Shown: positions 1 to 8,906, numbered from the stretch's first letter. The stretch: 64,000 bases of DNA from Paenibacillus aurantius (GCF_032268605.1 NZ_CP130318.1:3134001-3198000), one strand, 5' to 3'. The notes: generated by a model not told the origin, from the letters alone. Program-made: numbers and translations.

Positions 1-239
1 CTGAGGCTTTCGGCTTCCGCCATAATAAGATCAACGTTATCGCGGATTCGGGTTAGTTCGTTGAGGCTGGCGCGGCTGATTTCCTCCCTCATCGACGAAT
101 CGTTGTAGATAAACACGAGATAATGCAGGCAAACCAAGGGGACCATGAGAAGAAAGAAAACCACAATGAAGGTTTTGATAAAAATGCTGTTGAATTTGTA
201 AGTCTTGATATCGGTCCACAACGTCGGCTTTCCTTTCAT
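1..239 (-). CDS. Membrane sensor protein, N-terminus only (probable sensor histidine kinase)
   Basis: The window edge cuts this gene, so only the first 79 codons are visible. The ATG at 239 follows a GAGGGG ribosome binding site. The protein has a basic N-terminus, then one strong membrane segment (about residues 18-45, rich in F, V and L), then a charged, probably extracytoplasmic stretch. It begins 29 bases after the stop of the YesN-type response regulator on the same strand, so the two are probably cotranscribed. A YesM-type sensor kinase is the usual partner, but a membrane-anchored AraC regulator would start the same way. The kinase call is inferred from context; the catalytic part is not visible. 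Confidence 0.6.
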   Translation of the reverse strand, partial: MKGKPTLWTDIKTYKFNSIFIKTFIVVFFLLMVPLVCLHYLVFIYNDSSMREEISRASLNELTRIRDNVDLIMAEAESL

Positions 240-268
240 AACCGCCCCTCTTTCGTTCCCGCCGCTTG

Positions 269-1789
269 TTACCCTAAGCCTTCCCGGTACTCGCTCGGCG
301 AGCATCCCTTGTATTTTCGGAACAGCTTATAGAAATGCCGTACGTCTTTATAGCCTGCCTGTTCGCAAACCTCATAGATCTTCATATTGGTACTTTGCAG
401 CAGATGGGCCGCTTGGTTAATTCGGATGTTCGTTACGTAATCGGAGAAGCTCTCCCCTGTCTCCAGCTTGAATAAACGGCTTAAATAGACAGGATTAAGA
501 TAAACATGATTGGCCACTTCCTGTAAGGTGATCTCCTTGCCGGCATTGGCCTTTACAAATTGCTTGGCCTGCGTGATGACCCTTCTCTCCGTTTCGGCGG
601 AGCCGCCTGCCTCTCTCCGGCCCAACTCCTTCAGGAGGGAATGACTAATTTGTTTTATCTCCTCCGGATTCTCGGATTTGCAGAGCTGCATCAGCCGGGC
701 GCTGCCGCTGTCGTGCGCATACACGGAATCCAGGCTTCCGAACAGCTGGATTAGAATCGATTTGAGGAGGTCGATCTGATCCCGGCCGTAGTGGACCATA
801 TAGTGATCCAGAAGCTGACCCGCTTTCTCATAGCGCCCCTCCTCCAGCAATTCCGTCCAAAGCCGTTTGTCCTCTTTCCACTGACGAAGCCGCGAGACGG
901 ACAGAGGCCCTGACTGCATTCGAAGGCTGCGGTGTTCCTCCAAAAATTCCGACAGAGCAGGATAGACGTGTTCCACCTGCCAGTCGATGGTAAGGCCGAT
1001 CAAGGAACGAAGCCGGGCAGCGGCTAGACTTAAAATTCGGGAAACCGCAATGGATAACGGTTCCTCTTCCGGATCCAGGCTGATGGCGAGCATAGTCAAT
1101 GGATTCCCTGCCGGGCCGAGAGGCAAAAGCGTAATGGCCGATGAAGATTCGGCCAGGCTGTGAAGCAGGGTGCGCTGCACCGCTTCGGCCGGGGCAGCGG
1201 TTGTCCACGAGAGGCGGACAGGAGCGCAGGCGCATGCTCTCGGATCGAGATTCATCCCGATCATCTCGAATTGTCTCCGGATTTCCCCTTCGTCGGCCAG
1301 CGTGTCGAACAAGAGATGCGGCAGGTACCGATCCTTCAAATACCGTAGCATTTGATGCCACATTTCCTTTTTGGCCTCCTGCTGATTTTGCTCCGACCGC
1401 TCCTTATCCAGCTGCTCCTTCAGAGAGCGGAAGACACGGTACACTTCGTCTAAATCGGTAGGCTTCAGCAAATAGTCCTGCACGTTATAGCGGATGGCTT
1501 CTTTCGCCAGCTCAAATTCCTGGTACCCGCTGATCAGGACGACCTTAACGGGAAGGCGGGTTTCATAAATATGCTTCGCGAGGCTGAGCCCCGACACGAA
1601 GGTCATGCGGATGTCGGATAGAACCGCATCGACCCTGGCACCCTCGAGGTACTGGATCGCTTCTCCCCCATCTTTAAGAACGGCCGCCACTTGAAATCCG
1701 CAGCTTTCCCAATCCACAATCTCCGCCAGCCCGCTTCTGACTTCTTCGTCATCGTCCACGATTAAAATCCGATAGGCCGTATCCTTCAT
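269..1789 (-). CDS. Two-component response regulator, AraC-type output (YesN-like)
   Basis: A 506-residue cytoplasmic transcription regulator. Residues 1-120 form a receiver domain: the acidic pocket is in ILIVDDDEEVRSG, the phospho-acceptor Asp is in DAVLSDIRM, and the switch Lys is in LLKPTD. The middle has no family I recognise. The last 100 residues carry two AraC helix-turn-helix motifs (LQEVANHVYLNPVYLSRLF and EVCEQAGYKDVRHFYKLF). The ATG at 1789 is preferred over an upstream start because GGAGGG lies just before it. It probably answers the sensor whose gene follows. YesN-type regulators in this group usually control sugar or glycan uptake genes; the target here is unknown. Confidence 0.88.
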   Translation of the reverse strand: MKDTAYRILIVDDDEEVRSGLAEIVDWESCGFQVAAVLKDGGEAIQYLEGARVDAVLSDIRMTFVSGLSLAKHIYETRLPVKVVLISGYQEFELAKEAIRYNVQDYLLKPTDLDEVYRVFRSLKEQLDKERSEQNQQEAKKEMWHQMLRYLKDRYLPHLLFDTLADEGEIRRQFEMIGMNLDPRACACAPVRLSWTTAAPAEAVQRTLLHSLAESSSAITLLPLGPAGNPLTMLAISLDPEEEPLSIAVSRILSLAAARLRSLIGLTIDWQVEHVYPALSEFLEEHRSLRMQSGPLSVSRLRQWKEDKRLWTELLEEGRYEKAGQLLDHYMVHYGRDQIDLLKSILIQLFGSLDSVYAHDSGSARLMQLCKSENPEEIKQISHSLLKELGRREAGGSAETERRVITQAKQFVKANAGKEITLQEVANHVYLNPVYLSRLFKLETGESFSDYVTNIRINQAAHLLQSTNMKIYEVCEQAGYKDVRHFYKLFRKYKGCSPSEYREGLG

Positions 1790-1896
1790 GTCAGCCCTCC
1801 ACTTTGTTGGGATAAGTCTAGATTGACACAGGGGACAGCAAACAATCAACTAATTTTTGCAGATCATGGAAAAGGCGGCAGGCAGGGAAAAACGTC

Positions 1897-1935
1897 AAGC
1901 ATCCGTTTCAGCGGGGAAGGCCGAAACGGATGCCG
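1897..1935 (-). terminator. Factor-independent terminator of the sugar-oxidation operon
   Basis: An 11-bp perfect stem (1899-1909 with 1923-1933, GCATCCGTTTC) is followed on the minus strand by a short spacer and five T. It lies just after the enolase-superfamily gene, the last gene of the operon. Confidence 0.75.
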
Positions 1936-1963
1936 CACTTCCTATTCTACGCAGCCCTTTACC

Positions 1964-3148
1964 TTAGCCCTTGACCGCAAAATGCTCCGTTACCACGCTG
2001 CGCATGGCCTGCTCGTCGATCTCCACCCCAAGACCGGGATCATCCGGGACGATAATCTGTCCCTTCTCGAGACGGAAGGAGGCGTTCGAATAAGGGGCAC
2101 TTCGCTGCAGCGCATTAGGCTGGTATTCATAGATGAGGAAATTCGAAACAGCGGCGGACACATGGATAGAAGCCGCATGGCCAACAGCCTGATGAGCGCT
2201 TAGATGAGGGGCAAACGTCACGTGGTACGCTTCCGCCAAGTGGGCGATCCTCATCATTTCGGTAATCCCGTTCCTTCCCATATCCGGCTGAACGACCTCG
2301 ACGGCGCCCGAGCTGATCCACTCCTTGAACGTATAAATCGTACGAAGCGGCTCGCCTACGGCAACCGCCGTATCAATCGCTTCCGCCAGCTTGCGGTGGC
2401 CATCCCGATCCTCAAACGTCAAAGGCGCTTCGAAGAAGGTAGCGTCGAGCTCTCCTAACGCTCGCCCGACAGTATAGGCCTCCGAGTGCGTGTATTTCCC
2501 ATGTGCGTCGAGCATCAATTCCATCTCGTCCGCTCCGAATTCATGACGGATAGCGTACAGCGCCTCGAGGTCGGCTTTCTTGCCCTTGCCAAACGTGTGG
2601 AATTTGATGGCATCGAAGCCTTCCTCCTTCAAACGGATCGCACTTTCCACCCGTTCCTTCGCATCCCCGCCCGGCACGCTGGAGCAGTAGCACCGCAGCT
2701 TGTCGCGGTATCCGCCTCCAAGCAGCCGATAGACCGGCTGTTTAAGCGCCTTCCCTTTAATATCCCAGAAGGCAATATCAAGCCCTGCCATGGCATCTAC
2801 CAAATATCCTCCGGTATAGCCGCGTTCACGAAGCGTGTCGAGCATTCGGTCCCACAAGACCTGGTTATTCATCGGGTTCTCGCCAAGCACCATCGGGGCC
2901 AGATGATGCTTCAGGATCGCGGCCACGACTTCCGGGTTCGTAGGGGCCAGGATCTCGCCCCATCCGATAATGCCCTCATCGGTGGTAAGCTTCACGAAGA
3001 CGGTTTCGGCGTTAACGGAGTACACACAGGAACGCCGGTTGCTGTCGCTTACGAAATAGTCGGGCGTAATAAACCGTTTGCCGCCTCTTTGAACCGGTCC
3101 TGAAGGCGGAAGCTTTACAATAAAGACTTCAATTTGGCTCACTTTCAT
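1964..3148 (-). CDS. Enolase-superfamily sugar-acid dehydratase (mandelate racemase subgroup)
   Basis: A 394-residue protein, normal length for the mandelate racemase branch. The N-terminal capping domain holds a substrate loop. The barrel shows KFH on the second strand, metal ligands in LMLDAHG, FFEAP and VGEP, an Asp in VVQPDMGRNG, and a catalytic His in FAPHLSAHQ. This fits acid-sugar dehydratases acting on galactonate, fuconate or arabinonate; the substrate cannot be read from sequence. The ATG at 3148 is chosen because GAGGAGG precedes it. It overlaps the upstream epimerase gene by 20 bases. In context it would make the 2-keto-3-deoxy acid that the DapA-family aldolase cleaves. Confidence 0.85.
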   Translation of the reverse strand: MKVSQIEVFIVKLPPSGPVQRGGKRFITPDYFVSDSNRRSCVYSVNAETVFVKLTTDEGIIGWGEILAPTNPEVVAAILKHHLAPMVLGENPMNNQVLWDRMLDTLRERGYTGGYLVDAMAGLDIAFWDIKGKALKQPVYRLLGGGYRDKLRCYCSSVPGGDAKERVESAIRLKEEGFDAIKFHTFGKGKKADLEALYAIRHEFGADEMELMLDAHGKYTHSEAYTVGRALGELDATFFEAPLTFEDRDGHRKLAEAIDTAVAVGEPLRTIYTFKEWISSGAVEVVQPDMGRNGITEMMRIAHLAEAYHVTFAPHLSAHQAVGHAASIHVSAAVSNFLIYEYQPNALQRSAPYSNASFRLEKGQIIVPDDPGLGVEIDEQAMRSVVTEHFAVKG

Positions 3149-4148
3149 GATTACGATCCTCCTCATCGAATTCCCTGTCTTCCACTTCTAGGCGCCAGCC
3201 GAATCGTCTTTCTTCTCCGGGAGCCAGCTCCAAGGCGCCTGTCTTGGAAGCGTCCCACGGGAGATTATAGGCATCCGGAATACAGGTATGCGGTTCTAAG
3301 GAAACGGCCTCCCCCCACGGAGGCAGGAAGAGCACCATCACCGAAAAGAGTCCATCCACTTGAAAGTGAATCCGCCGGCCGCTTCCTTTGTCGTGGAGCC
3401 GGCAAACATAAGCGCCGCCTCTCTCTAAACCGTTATCCCGGCACTGAAAATAATGCAGGCTCTCCTTCAGGCCGGCCAAATCCGCCCCATCGTGGAGCTC
3501 GGCTGCGAGTCTCGTTGCTAGGGGCAATGTTTCTCCCACTCCTCTTGGAGCTTTGGGCCATTCCAGGCTAGCCGGCAGCTGGAGCGAGGTCCGGCTCCTG
3601 TCACAAGTGAAATAAGGATGATAACCAAGCGAGAAGGGAGCGTATCGGTCTCCCGCATTCAACACGCACCCTTCGAGCTGCAGGGCTCCTTCCTTCAAGG
3701 AATAGGCCACGGTATAAATGAGATCAAACGGAAAATAGGCAAACCGCTCGGGATCCTTCCGGTAGGCATAACAAGCTCGGAGGCAGGCTCCTTCCCCTTC
3801 CTCAGCCCCCCATGAGATGACCTTCCACGGAAGGGTGCCGAGTTCTCCGTGAACATTGTGCATGCCTGTATTCAACGGAAGCTGGCAACTTATCCCCTGG
3901 TATGTAAATCTTCCAAAGCGCGTTCGTCCCGGTGGACACAGCACTGGAATTCCATACCGGAAAGGGGTTTGCCTTAAGGCTGTAAGGGAGGGCGGCGGCA
4001 GGATGACCCCCTTCTCTCGGACCGCATATCGGATGACATTCATTCCGAGTGCCGGGATCAGATCGACCTCGGCTTCCGATTGGAAATCCTTCAACCGGCA
4101 GACGAGATCCCCTTCCCTTTTCAGCCAAACGACCTCATAGCGGCTCAT
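3129..4148 (-). CDS. Aldose 1-epimerase family protein (sugar mutarotase)
   Basis: A 339-residue protein of the aldose 1-epimerase fold. Landmarks are GIPVLCPPGR, the first His region NVHGELG, the second His motif SLGYHPYF, and the acidic C-terminal motif SLEPHTCIPDAY. It probably interconverts sugar anomers so that the neighbouring SDR dehydrogenase receives the form it oxidises. The start overlaps the stop of the SDR gene by four bases (ATGA), and the 3' end overlaps the dehydratase gene, showing tight translational coupling. Confidence 0.85.
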   Translation of the reverse strand: MSRYEVVWLKREGDLVCRLKDFQSEAEVDLIPALGMNVIRYAVREKGVILPPPSLTALRQTPFRYGIPVLCPPGRTRFGRFTYQGISCQLPLNTGMHNVHGELGTLPWKVISWGAEEGEGACLRACYAYRKDPERFAYFPFDLIYTVAYSLKEGALQLEGCVLNAGDRYAPFSLGYHPYFTCDRSRTSLQLPASLEWPKAPRGVGETLPLATRLAAELHDGADLAGLKESLHYFQCRDNGLERGGAYVCRLHDKGSGRRIHFQVDGLFSVMVLFLPPWGEAVSLEPHTCIPDAYNLPWDASKTGALELAPGEERRFGWRLEVEDREFDEEDRNHESEPN

Positions 4149-4969
4149 CTCTCCCTTTCTTCCTCCATTTCCAGCTTATAGAGGCCGGATTTCCACCTAC
4201 GGCGCAAATCCGGCCGCACCAGACTGGAGACCGCCTGAATGGACATCCCGCCATCCACGACCAAGTTGATGCCGTTTACGAAGGCGGAGAGATCGGAGGC
4301 AAGAAATAAGGCGGCGTTCGCGACATCCCTTGGATACCCGAGTCGACCGAGTGGATAACAGTCCCGATCAATAGCAAAAACCGGCTCATGGGATCTTTCT
4401 TGCTGCTGTTCTTCGCTCATGATCCTTCCGGGTGAAAGGCAATTGACCCGTATGCGATCCCGAGCCCCTTCTAAGGCAAGCTGCTCCGTCAAGGCGATAA
4501 TGCCGCTCTTCGCTGCCGCATAGGCAGGCAGTCCCGGATTCATCCGGAAGGCGTTGATGGAAGACATATTAACAATAGCGGGTGAGGGGGACTGCCTCAG
4601 AAGCGGAAAAGCGGATTTGGCACATAGGAATACAGAGGTGAGGTTTACATTCAGGATCTCATTCCATTCTTGAAGCGTGCTCTGCAGGTTGTAATGTCCC
4701 CGGGTGACCCCGGCATTGTTGACCAAAATATCCAACTTGGCCAACCCGTCGAAGACGCGGTTTACCGATTGCTCGTCCGTTACATCCATAGCAACGGCTT
4801 TGGCCTCGTGCCCTTGCTTGTTAAGGAGATCCGCGGCTTCTTCTGCCTTCTGAGAATGGATATCCGCCAGGATCACGCTGCAGCCTTCCGAGGCGAATCG
4901 CCCGGCGATGGCCCCGCCCAATTTTCCGCCTGCCCCGGTAACCAGAGCCTTTTTGCCGGCTAATAGCAA
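4145..4969 (-). CDS. Short-chain dehydrogenase/reductase, probable aldose dehydrogenase
   Basis: A 274-residue classical SDR. The nucleotide motif TGAGGKLGG is at residues 11-19, NNAG at 84-87, the catalytic Ser at 137, Tyr at 150 and Lys at 154 (YAAAK). The acidic residue after the second strand (LADIHS) suggests NAD rather than NADP. It lies between a mutarotase and a DapA-family aldolase, so oxidation of a free sugar to a lactone is the natural role. A 2-keto-3-deoxy acid dehydrogenase is the main alternative. Confidence 0.85.
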   Translation of the reverse strand: MLLAGKKALVTGAGGKLGGAIAGRFASEGCSVILADIHSQKAEEAADLLNKQGHEAKAVAMDVTDEQSVNRVFDGLAKLDILVNNAGVTRGHYNLQSTLQEWNEILNVNLTSVFLCAKSAFPLLRQSPSPAIVNMSSINAFRMNPGLPAYAAAKSGIIALTEQLALEGARDRIRVNCLSPGRIMSEEQQQERSHEPVFAIDRDCYPLGRLGYPRDVANAALFLASDLSAFVNGINLVVDGGMSIQAVSSLVRPDLRRRWKSGLYKLEMEEERER

Positions 4970-5018
4970 TATCAGCAGCTCCCATTCATTCTAAAATATA
5001 GGCGGACGGTCCCAATCC

Positions 5019-5957
5019 CTATCCATTGAGATCAGTTCTACGCTTCCATCGCAGCACGTGCGGATCCAACCCGCTTAAGGTTTCCAACACTTCTTTACGC
5101 AGGATATTGTCGATCGGGGCGTTCGGGTTACGAACGTAAGCGGATTGAATGACGCCTCCCTCCTTCAGTACTTCTTTATGTACGGACATGGCGAAGCCGG
5201 CAACCGTCCCGATCCGGATGAAGGGCAGGTACTGATAGAACAGAGCTCTCGCAGATTCCCTGTCGCCAGAAACAAAGCGTCGATAGATCTCTACGCAGAC
5301 GTCAGGAAATTCACAGGCAGGCATCGTACCGGCCGCCCCGCGGCACAGCTCTTCGTAGTAGTACATTCCGTTTAAGCCGCCGAAAACCGTTAATCGACCC
5401 TCCGATTGCTCGAGCACTTCGGTTATTTTAACCGTCGTCGGGGGAGCTTCCACTTTCACATAGGAGATGTTCTCGCACTCTTTAGCCAGTTTGGCCATGG
5501 TGGAGACGGGGATGCTCACCCCGCTTGCGACCGGCGCATCCTGCAGCATAATGGGAATATCAACCGCTTTTGCGATAGCCGAGAAGTATTCGATCATGCG
5601 TTTCCCATCGGGCTTCACCATGTACGGAGGAAGGACCATCAACGCGTCGGCCCCCGCCTTTTGCGCCCACTTGCTCAGCTGAACCGCTCCTTCGAGCCCG
5701 GTATGGCCGCTTCCAAACACTAGAGGAACCCGGCCTTTCACCTCATCGGTTACGATGGCTGCAATCACTTCCCGTTCCCGCTCCAGCAAGGTGTACATCT
5801 CACTGGCATTGCCGAACAAGGCGATGCCGTTTACCTTCGCTTGCAGCTGGAATCGGACAAGCTCACGAAGACTCTCCTCATCCACCTCACCCCTATCTGT
5901 GAATGGGGTGGCGAGGATCGGATAAACGCCTTCCAAGGTTACTTGCGATGTGGACAT
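5019..5957 (-). CDS. DapA/NAL-superfamily aldolase, probably for a 2-keto-3-deoxy sugar acid
   Basis: A 312-residue class I aldolase of the dihydrodipicolinate synthase family, full length. The Schiff-base Lys is K168 (ISYVKVE) and the pyruvate-binding segment is LFGNASEMYTL. The usual YNxP motif is replaced by LQDAP, which argues against true dihydrodipicolinate synthase. First gene of the operon, with AAGGAG before its ATG at 5957. It probably splits a 2-keto-3-deoxy acid into pyruvate and an aldehyde. Transcription likely starts in the intergenic region shared with the IclR gene. Confidence 0.82.
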   Translation of the reverse strand: MSTSQVTLEGVYPILATPFTDRGEVDEESLRELVRFQLQAKVNGIALFGNASEMYTLLEREREVIAAIVTDEVKGRVPLVFGSGHTGLEGAVQLSKWAQKAGADALMVLPPYMVKPDGKRMIEYFSAIAKAVDIPIMLQDAPVASGVSIPVSTMAKLAKECENISYVKVEAPPTTVKITEVLEQSEGRLTVFGGLNGMYYYEELCRGAAGTMPACEFPDVCVEIYRRFVSGDRESARALFYQYLPFIRIGTVAGFAMSVHKEVLKEGGVIQSAYVRNPNAPIDNILRKEVLETLSGLDPHVLRWKRRTDLNG

Positions 5958-5988
5958 GTCATTTTCACTCCTTCGCTTGGACTAGAGG

Positions 5989-6002
5989 TGAATGCGTTTA
6001 CA
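5989..6002 (-). promoter_or_regulatory. Candidate cre (CcpA) site upstream of the aldolase gene
   Basis: On the minus strand the site reads TGTAAACGCATTCA, which by eye differs from the TGWAARCGYTWNCW consensus at one position. It lies about 30 bases before the aldolase start, where bound CcpA could block transcription. This suggests glucose repression of the operon. Confidence 0.5.
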
Positions 6003-6104
6003 ATGGCTCTAAAACGGAAGCCAACTCCTAAGATAGTCCGGCCCTGGGGAACCTCGCAGAAAGAAAACTCCATGTGGTCCTTTTCATGGTGTCTTCCTCT
6101 CTTC

Positions 6105-6118
6105 TGAAAGCGTTAACC
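6105..6118 (+). promoter_or_regulatory. Candidate cre (CcpA) site in the divergent intergenic region
   Basis: TGAAAGCGTTAACC matches the cre consensus except at the last base. It lies between the two divergent genes and next to the repeat cluster at 6119-6186. Two cre-like sites in one intergenic region strengthen the case for catabolite control. Confidence 0.45.
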
Positions 6119-6186
6119 AAATATTGGATTGTCTAATATACAATTGTATTCTATAATGCGAATGTGGATATTACAATACAATATTT
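6119..6186. promoter_or_regulatory. Inverted-repeat cluster, probable operators for the IclR regulator
   Basis: Three related elements are visible. AAATATTGGATTGT (6119-6132) and ACAATACAATATTT (6173-6186) are inverted copies matching at 13 of 14 positions. Between them a perfect 12-bp palindrome, ATACAATTGTAT, spans 6138-6149. All share an ATTGTAT or ATTGGAT half-site. Their place between the divergent IclR and aldolase genes makes them the natural binding sites of that regulator. Binding is inferred. Confidence 0.6.
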
Positions 6187-6265
6187 ATGATCCGGATAAA
6201 TTGCTAATTACCCTTACCGATTTCAAAAGGTCAACAATTTGAATAAGAGGGATGGATGGATCAGA

Positions 6266-7057
6266 ATGAAGACCGATAACGCAAATCCGATGATCACCCA
6301 AAGCGTCACGAGGGCATTGGCCATCTTATCCTGTTTCTCCGACGAGCAGCCAGAGCTTAGGGTCATTGACTTCTCCAAAAAGCTGAATCTGACCCAAAGC
6401 AATGTCTCGAGACTTCTTGCCACCATGGTCAGCTTGGGATATGTAGAGAAAGATGAGATGAGCGGGTTTTACCGGCTGGGGCACCAGATTATTACGCTCG
6501 GCGGGATTGCCCTGAACAATTCCGAAATTCGAAAGCTCGCTCTTCCCGAGCTGTTCGATTTGGAGAGAAGGCTGGGACTTGGCGCGAATGTGGCTGTTTT
6601 AAAGGACCGGCATATGTTCTATCTGGCGCATGTGGACAGCCACCGGTCCCCCCGAATGTACACCCTCCTAGGGCGGAGCAACCCACTGTATAACACCGGC
6701 ATCGGCAAGGTACTGCTGGCCCACTTGGACCAAGAGGATGCGGTGGCGCTTCTGGACCGGATGGAATGGAAGTCATACACGGAACATACCATTACGGATC
6801 GAGACAAGCTGCTTCAAGAGCTGGAAGGCGTTCGCAACCGTGGGTATGCCACAGAGCTGGAGGAGCTTGCCTTAGGGAGAGCCTGCTTGGCGGCCCCCAT
6901 TCGGGGAAGAAGCGGCAAGGTGGTAGCTGGGATCAGCTTATCCGGTCCTCTCTCGGATATCCGCTTGCCGGAACGGGAACGGGAACTGGCGGGCATCTTG
7001 ATTGAAGTCGCCGACCGGATCTCCGTCAAAATGGGATACGTGACGGCAAGAATGTGA
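6266..7057 (+). CDS. IclR family transcriptional regulator of the sugar-oxidation operon
   Basis: A 263-residue regulator. The N-terminal winged helix (SVTRALAILSCF, then LTQSNVSRLLATMVSLGYV) is followed by the IclR effector domain (YNTGIGKVLLAHL; CLAAPIRGRSGKVVAGISLSG). I use the ATG at 6266. A TTG at 6239 with AAAAGG eight bases upstream is a real alternative and would add nine residues. It is divergent from the four-gene catabolic operon, so it probably represses it until a sugar-acid inducer binds. Confidence 0.85.
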   Translation: MKTDNANPMITQSVTRALAILSCFSDEQPELRVIDFSKKLNLTQSNVSRLLATMVSLGYVEKDEMSGFYRLGHQIITLGGIALNNSEIRKLALPELFDLERRLGLGANVAVLKDRHMFYLAHVDSHRSPRMYTLLGRSNPLYNTGIGKVLLAHLDQEDAVALLDRMEWKSYTEHTITDRDKLLQELEGVRNRGYATELEELALGRACLAAPIRGRSGKVVAGISLSGPLSDIRLPERERELAGILIEVADRISVKMGYVTARM

Positions 7058-7083
7058 AGGTTAGTTAGTCAGGGACATGCTGA

Positions 7084-7112
7084 AAAGGCTGCGGGAATGG
7101 CCGGCAGCCTTT
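7084..7112. terminator. Terminator hairpin between convergent genes
   Basis: AAAGGCTGC (7084-7092) pairs with GCAGCCTTT (7104-7112). The flanks are T-rich on one side and A-rich on the other, so it may serve both the IclR gene and the convergent Rieske gene. Confidence 0.65.
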
Positions 7113-7145
7113 GTCGTTTCTCTTTGGTCAACCTTTGCATTAGAA

Positions 7146-8906
7146 CTAGCTGGTGGGGGGAGCATCCTCTTCCTCAAATAGACGCTCGCCCCGATAAAGC
7201 CGCCAGGCGATCCTCGCCGTGTGGGGCATCTCCCTTGCCGTCGGGGCATGGGCGGCCAGATAACGGGTACAGGCAAGGAGCAGCGTTTCCTTAGCCTGAG
7301 CGGCGAAGGCGTCGGAACGATCGCGCCACCTCTCATACTCGGAGACACACGCTTCGTAAAGCTGGAACGTATGGAACTCCGCGTCTTCCCGCAGAAGGCA
7401 ATGGCCAAGCGTATTGAGAAGTCGGTCCGGGTCCTTGCCGGCCGCCAGGTATCCGGCCACCCACCGGGCCGACTCGTTCACCTGCTGACGGCGGTCCATC
7501 AGGTCTAGCAGTTCTTCTGTACGGTACTCGCGGCCCTTCGAAACGTCTGGGTCCCCTGCAGGTCTAGCCGCCCGGGGTACGTTAAGAAACCGGTCATGGT
7601 AGACCGCAACAACCCCATAAAACAACGCGCGGGTCAAGAGCGGCCCGCTGGAGCGAAGCAGCCTTTCATGGACCGCATGAGCGTAGGTAAAGGTATGCAG
7701 CACCGATATCCAGTCGCCAAAGTCATTCTGGGTGTGAAACCGCACGAGGCGTTCCGCCGCTGCGAGCGCGATGAGCTGCGCCAAGCGTGCCGCCGGCACA
7801 CCACCCAAGAGAAGCTCCTTGAGCCTTTGGATCGTCTCCAGGGGACGGTCGCTCAGCACCTGCTCCACGAACGCCCCTTCCTCAAATGTTGCTTCGTTTG
7901 CAGGCCGCGCTTCCTCACCCAGCTGCTCGAAGGCTTGCCGCAGGGGGGATACCAAATCGACGGGTGCCTGCCAGTGATGAAGCTCCTCGCTGCGCGACGG
8001 ATCCCGCATCAGGGGGACTAGCGAGGCAAGTACCTCAGCCGAGGAGTCGGAGCCCATGAGCTCCAGCGCTTCGAAGGCCTTGTTGTGAAAATCGAAGGTA
8101 TGACCGCCGTCCAAGTAATAATGGTCGGTGACAGCGGTCAGCATCATCTCCGCCAATTCTTCCATAGGTTTTCCGTTCTCTATGGCGGTGAGAAGGACTT
8201 TTTCGGCCCCTTGGGTGTCGCGTACCTCGACACAGTTCCGGTACCACTTCACCAAATGGCCGGTAGAGGTACCGGATGGCGGCAGCGGGCCAAGCAAATG
8301 CCGGGGAGGCCGCCCGGAGCTGGCTCTGGCCACATGCACAAGTCCATGATAGAGGGCCAGAATCTGTCCCGTCTTATCCAGCTTCGGCAGCACTTTGCGC
8401 ATCGCGGTGAGAATCGTCAGCCCCGCTCCCCAGCCGTTTCCCTGCGAGGTTCCGAAGCTTATCCCGATGCCAAAGATATCGTCGGCCCGGACCCCCGCTT
8501 CGACAAGCCCGACGACCGCTTTGGCTATGACGATCCCTATGTTCTGCTCCAGTCCTTCGCGCAGCCGCCGCTTAAGTTTGTCTACATTGTCCTTGGATCG
8601 GGAGGCGGTGTTTACCCAGACGTCCCCGTCTTCAACCTTGACATCATACGCCGGTACATCGTCCGCCCAAGGATCCAGAGTGCCGCCGCTGCACACATCG
8701 AAGCGGGCATGGTGCCAGTGACAGGTCAAGATCCCGTCGCAAACGCTTCCCAAATGAAGCGGAAAGCCCAGGTGAGGACAGCGATTGTCGACCGCGGCTA
8801 CCTGTCCTTCCTGATAAAAGACCGCGATTCCTCCCTTGACGACCTTGGCGCGCTCCTTCTTCAGCTCTTCCAACGTTCCCGCATGAATCCATTCCGGTGT
8901 GCTCAT
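7146..8906 (-). CDS. Rieske [2Fe-2S] protein with a large C-terminal domain of unknown function
   Basis: A 586-residue protein. Residues 1-105 are a Rieske ferredoxin-like domain with ligands in NRCPH and ILTCHWHH, as in ring-hydroxylating oxygenases and nitrite reductase small subunits. The remaining 480 residues are mostly helical and His-rich (for example GGHTFDFHNKAFEALE), with no membrane segment or signal peptide. I do not recognise that part. The ATG at 8906 is chosen because AGGAGGAGAG precedes it; upstream residues look non-coding. It appears monocistronic. Electron transfer to a C-terminal catalytic domain is only a guess. Confidence 0.8.
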   Translation of the reverse strand: MSTPEWIHAGTLEELKKERAKVVKGGIAVFYQEGQVAAVDNRCPHLGFPLHLGSVCDGILTCHWHHARFDVCSGGTLDPWADDVPAYDVKVEDGDVWVNTASRSKDNVDKLKRRLREGLEQNIGIVIAKAVVGLVEAGVRADDIFGIGISFGTSQGNGWGAGLTILTAMRKVLPKLDKTGQILALYHGLVHVARASSGRPPRHLLGPLPPSGTSTGHLVKWYRNCVEVRDTQGAEKVLLTAIENGKPMEELAEMMLTAVTDHYYLDGGHTFDFHNKAFEALELMGSDSSAEVLASLVPLMRDPSRSEELHHWQAPVDLVSPLRQAFEQLGEEARPANEATFEEGAFVEQVLSDRPLETIQRLKELLLGGVPAARLAQLIALAAAERLVRFHTQNDFGDWISVLHTFTYAHAVHERLLRSSGPLLTRALFYGVVAVYHDRFLNVPRAARPAGDPDVSKGREYRTEELLDLMDRRQQVNESARWVAGYLAAGKDPDRLLNTLGHCLLREDAEFHTFQLYEACVSEYERWRDRSDAFAAQAKETLLLACTRYLAAHAPTAREMPHTARIAWRLYRGERLFEEEDAPPTS

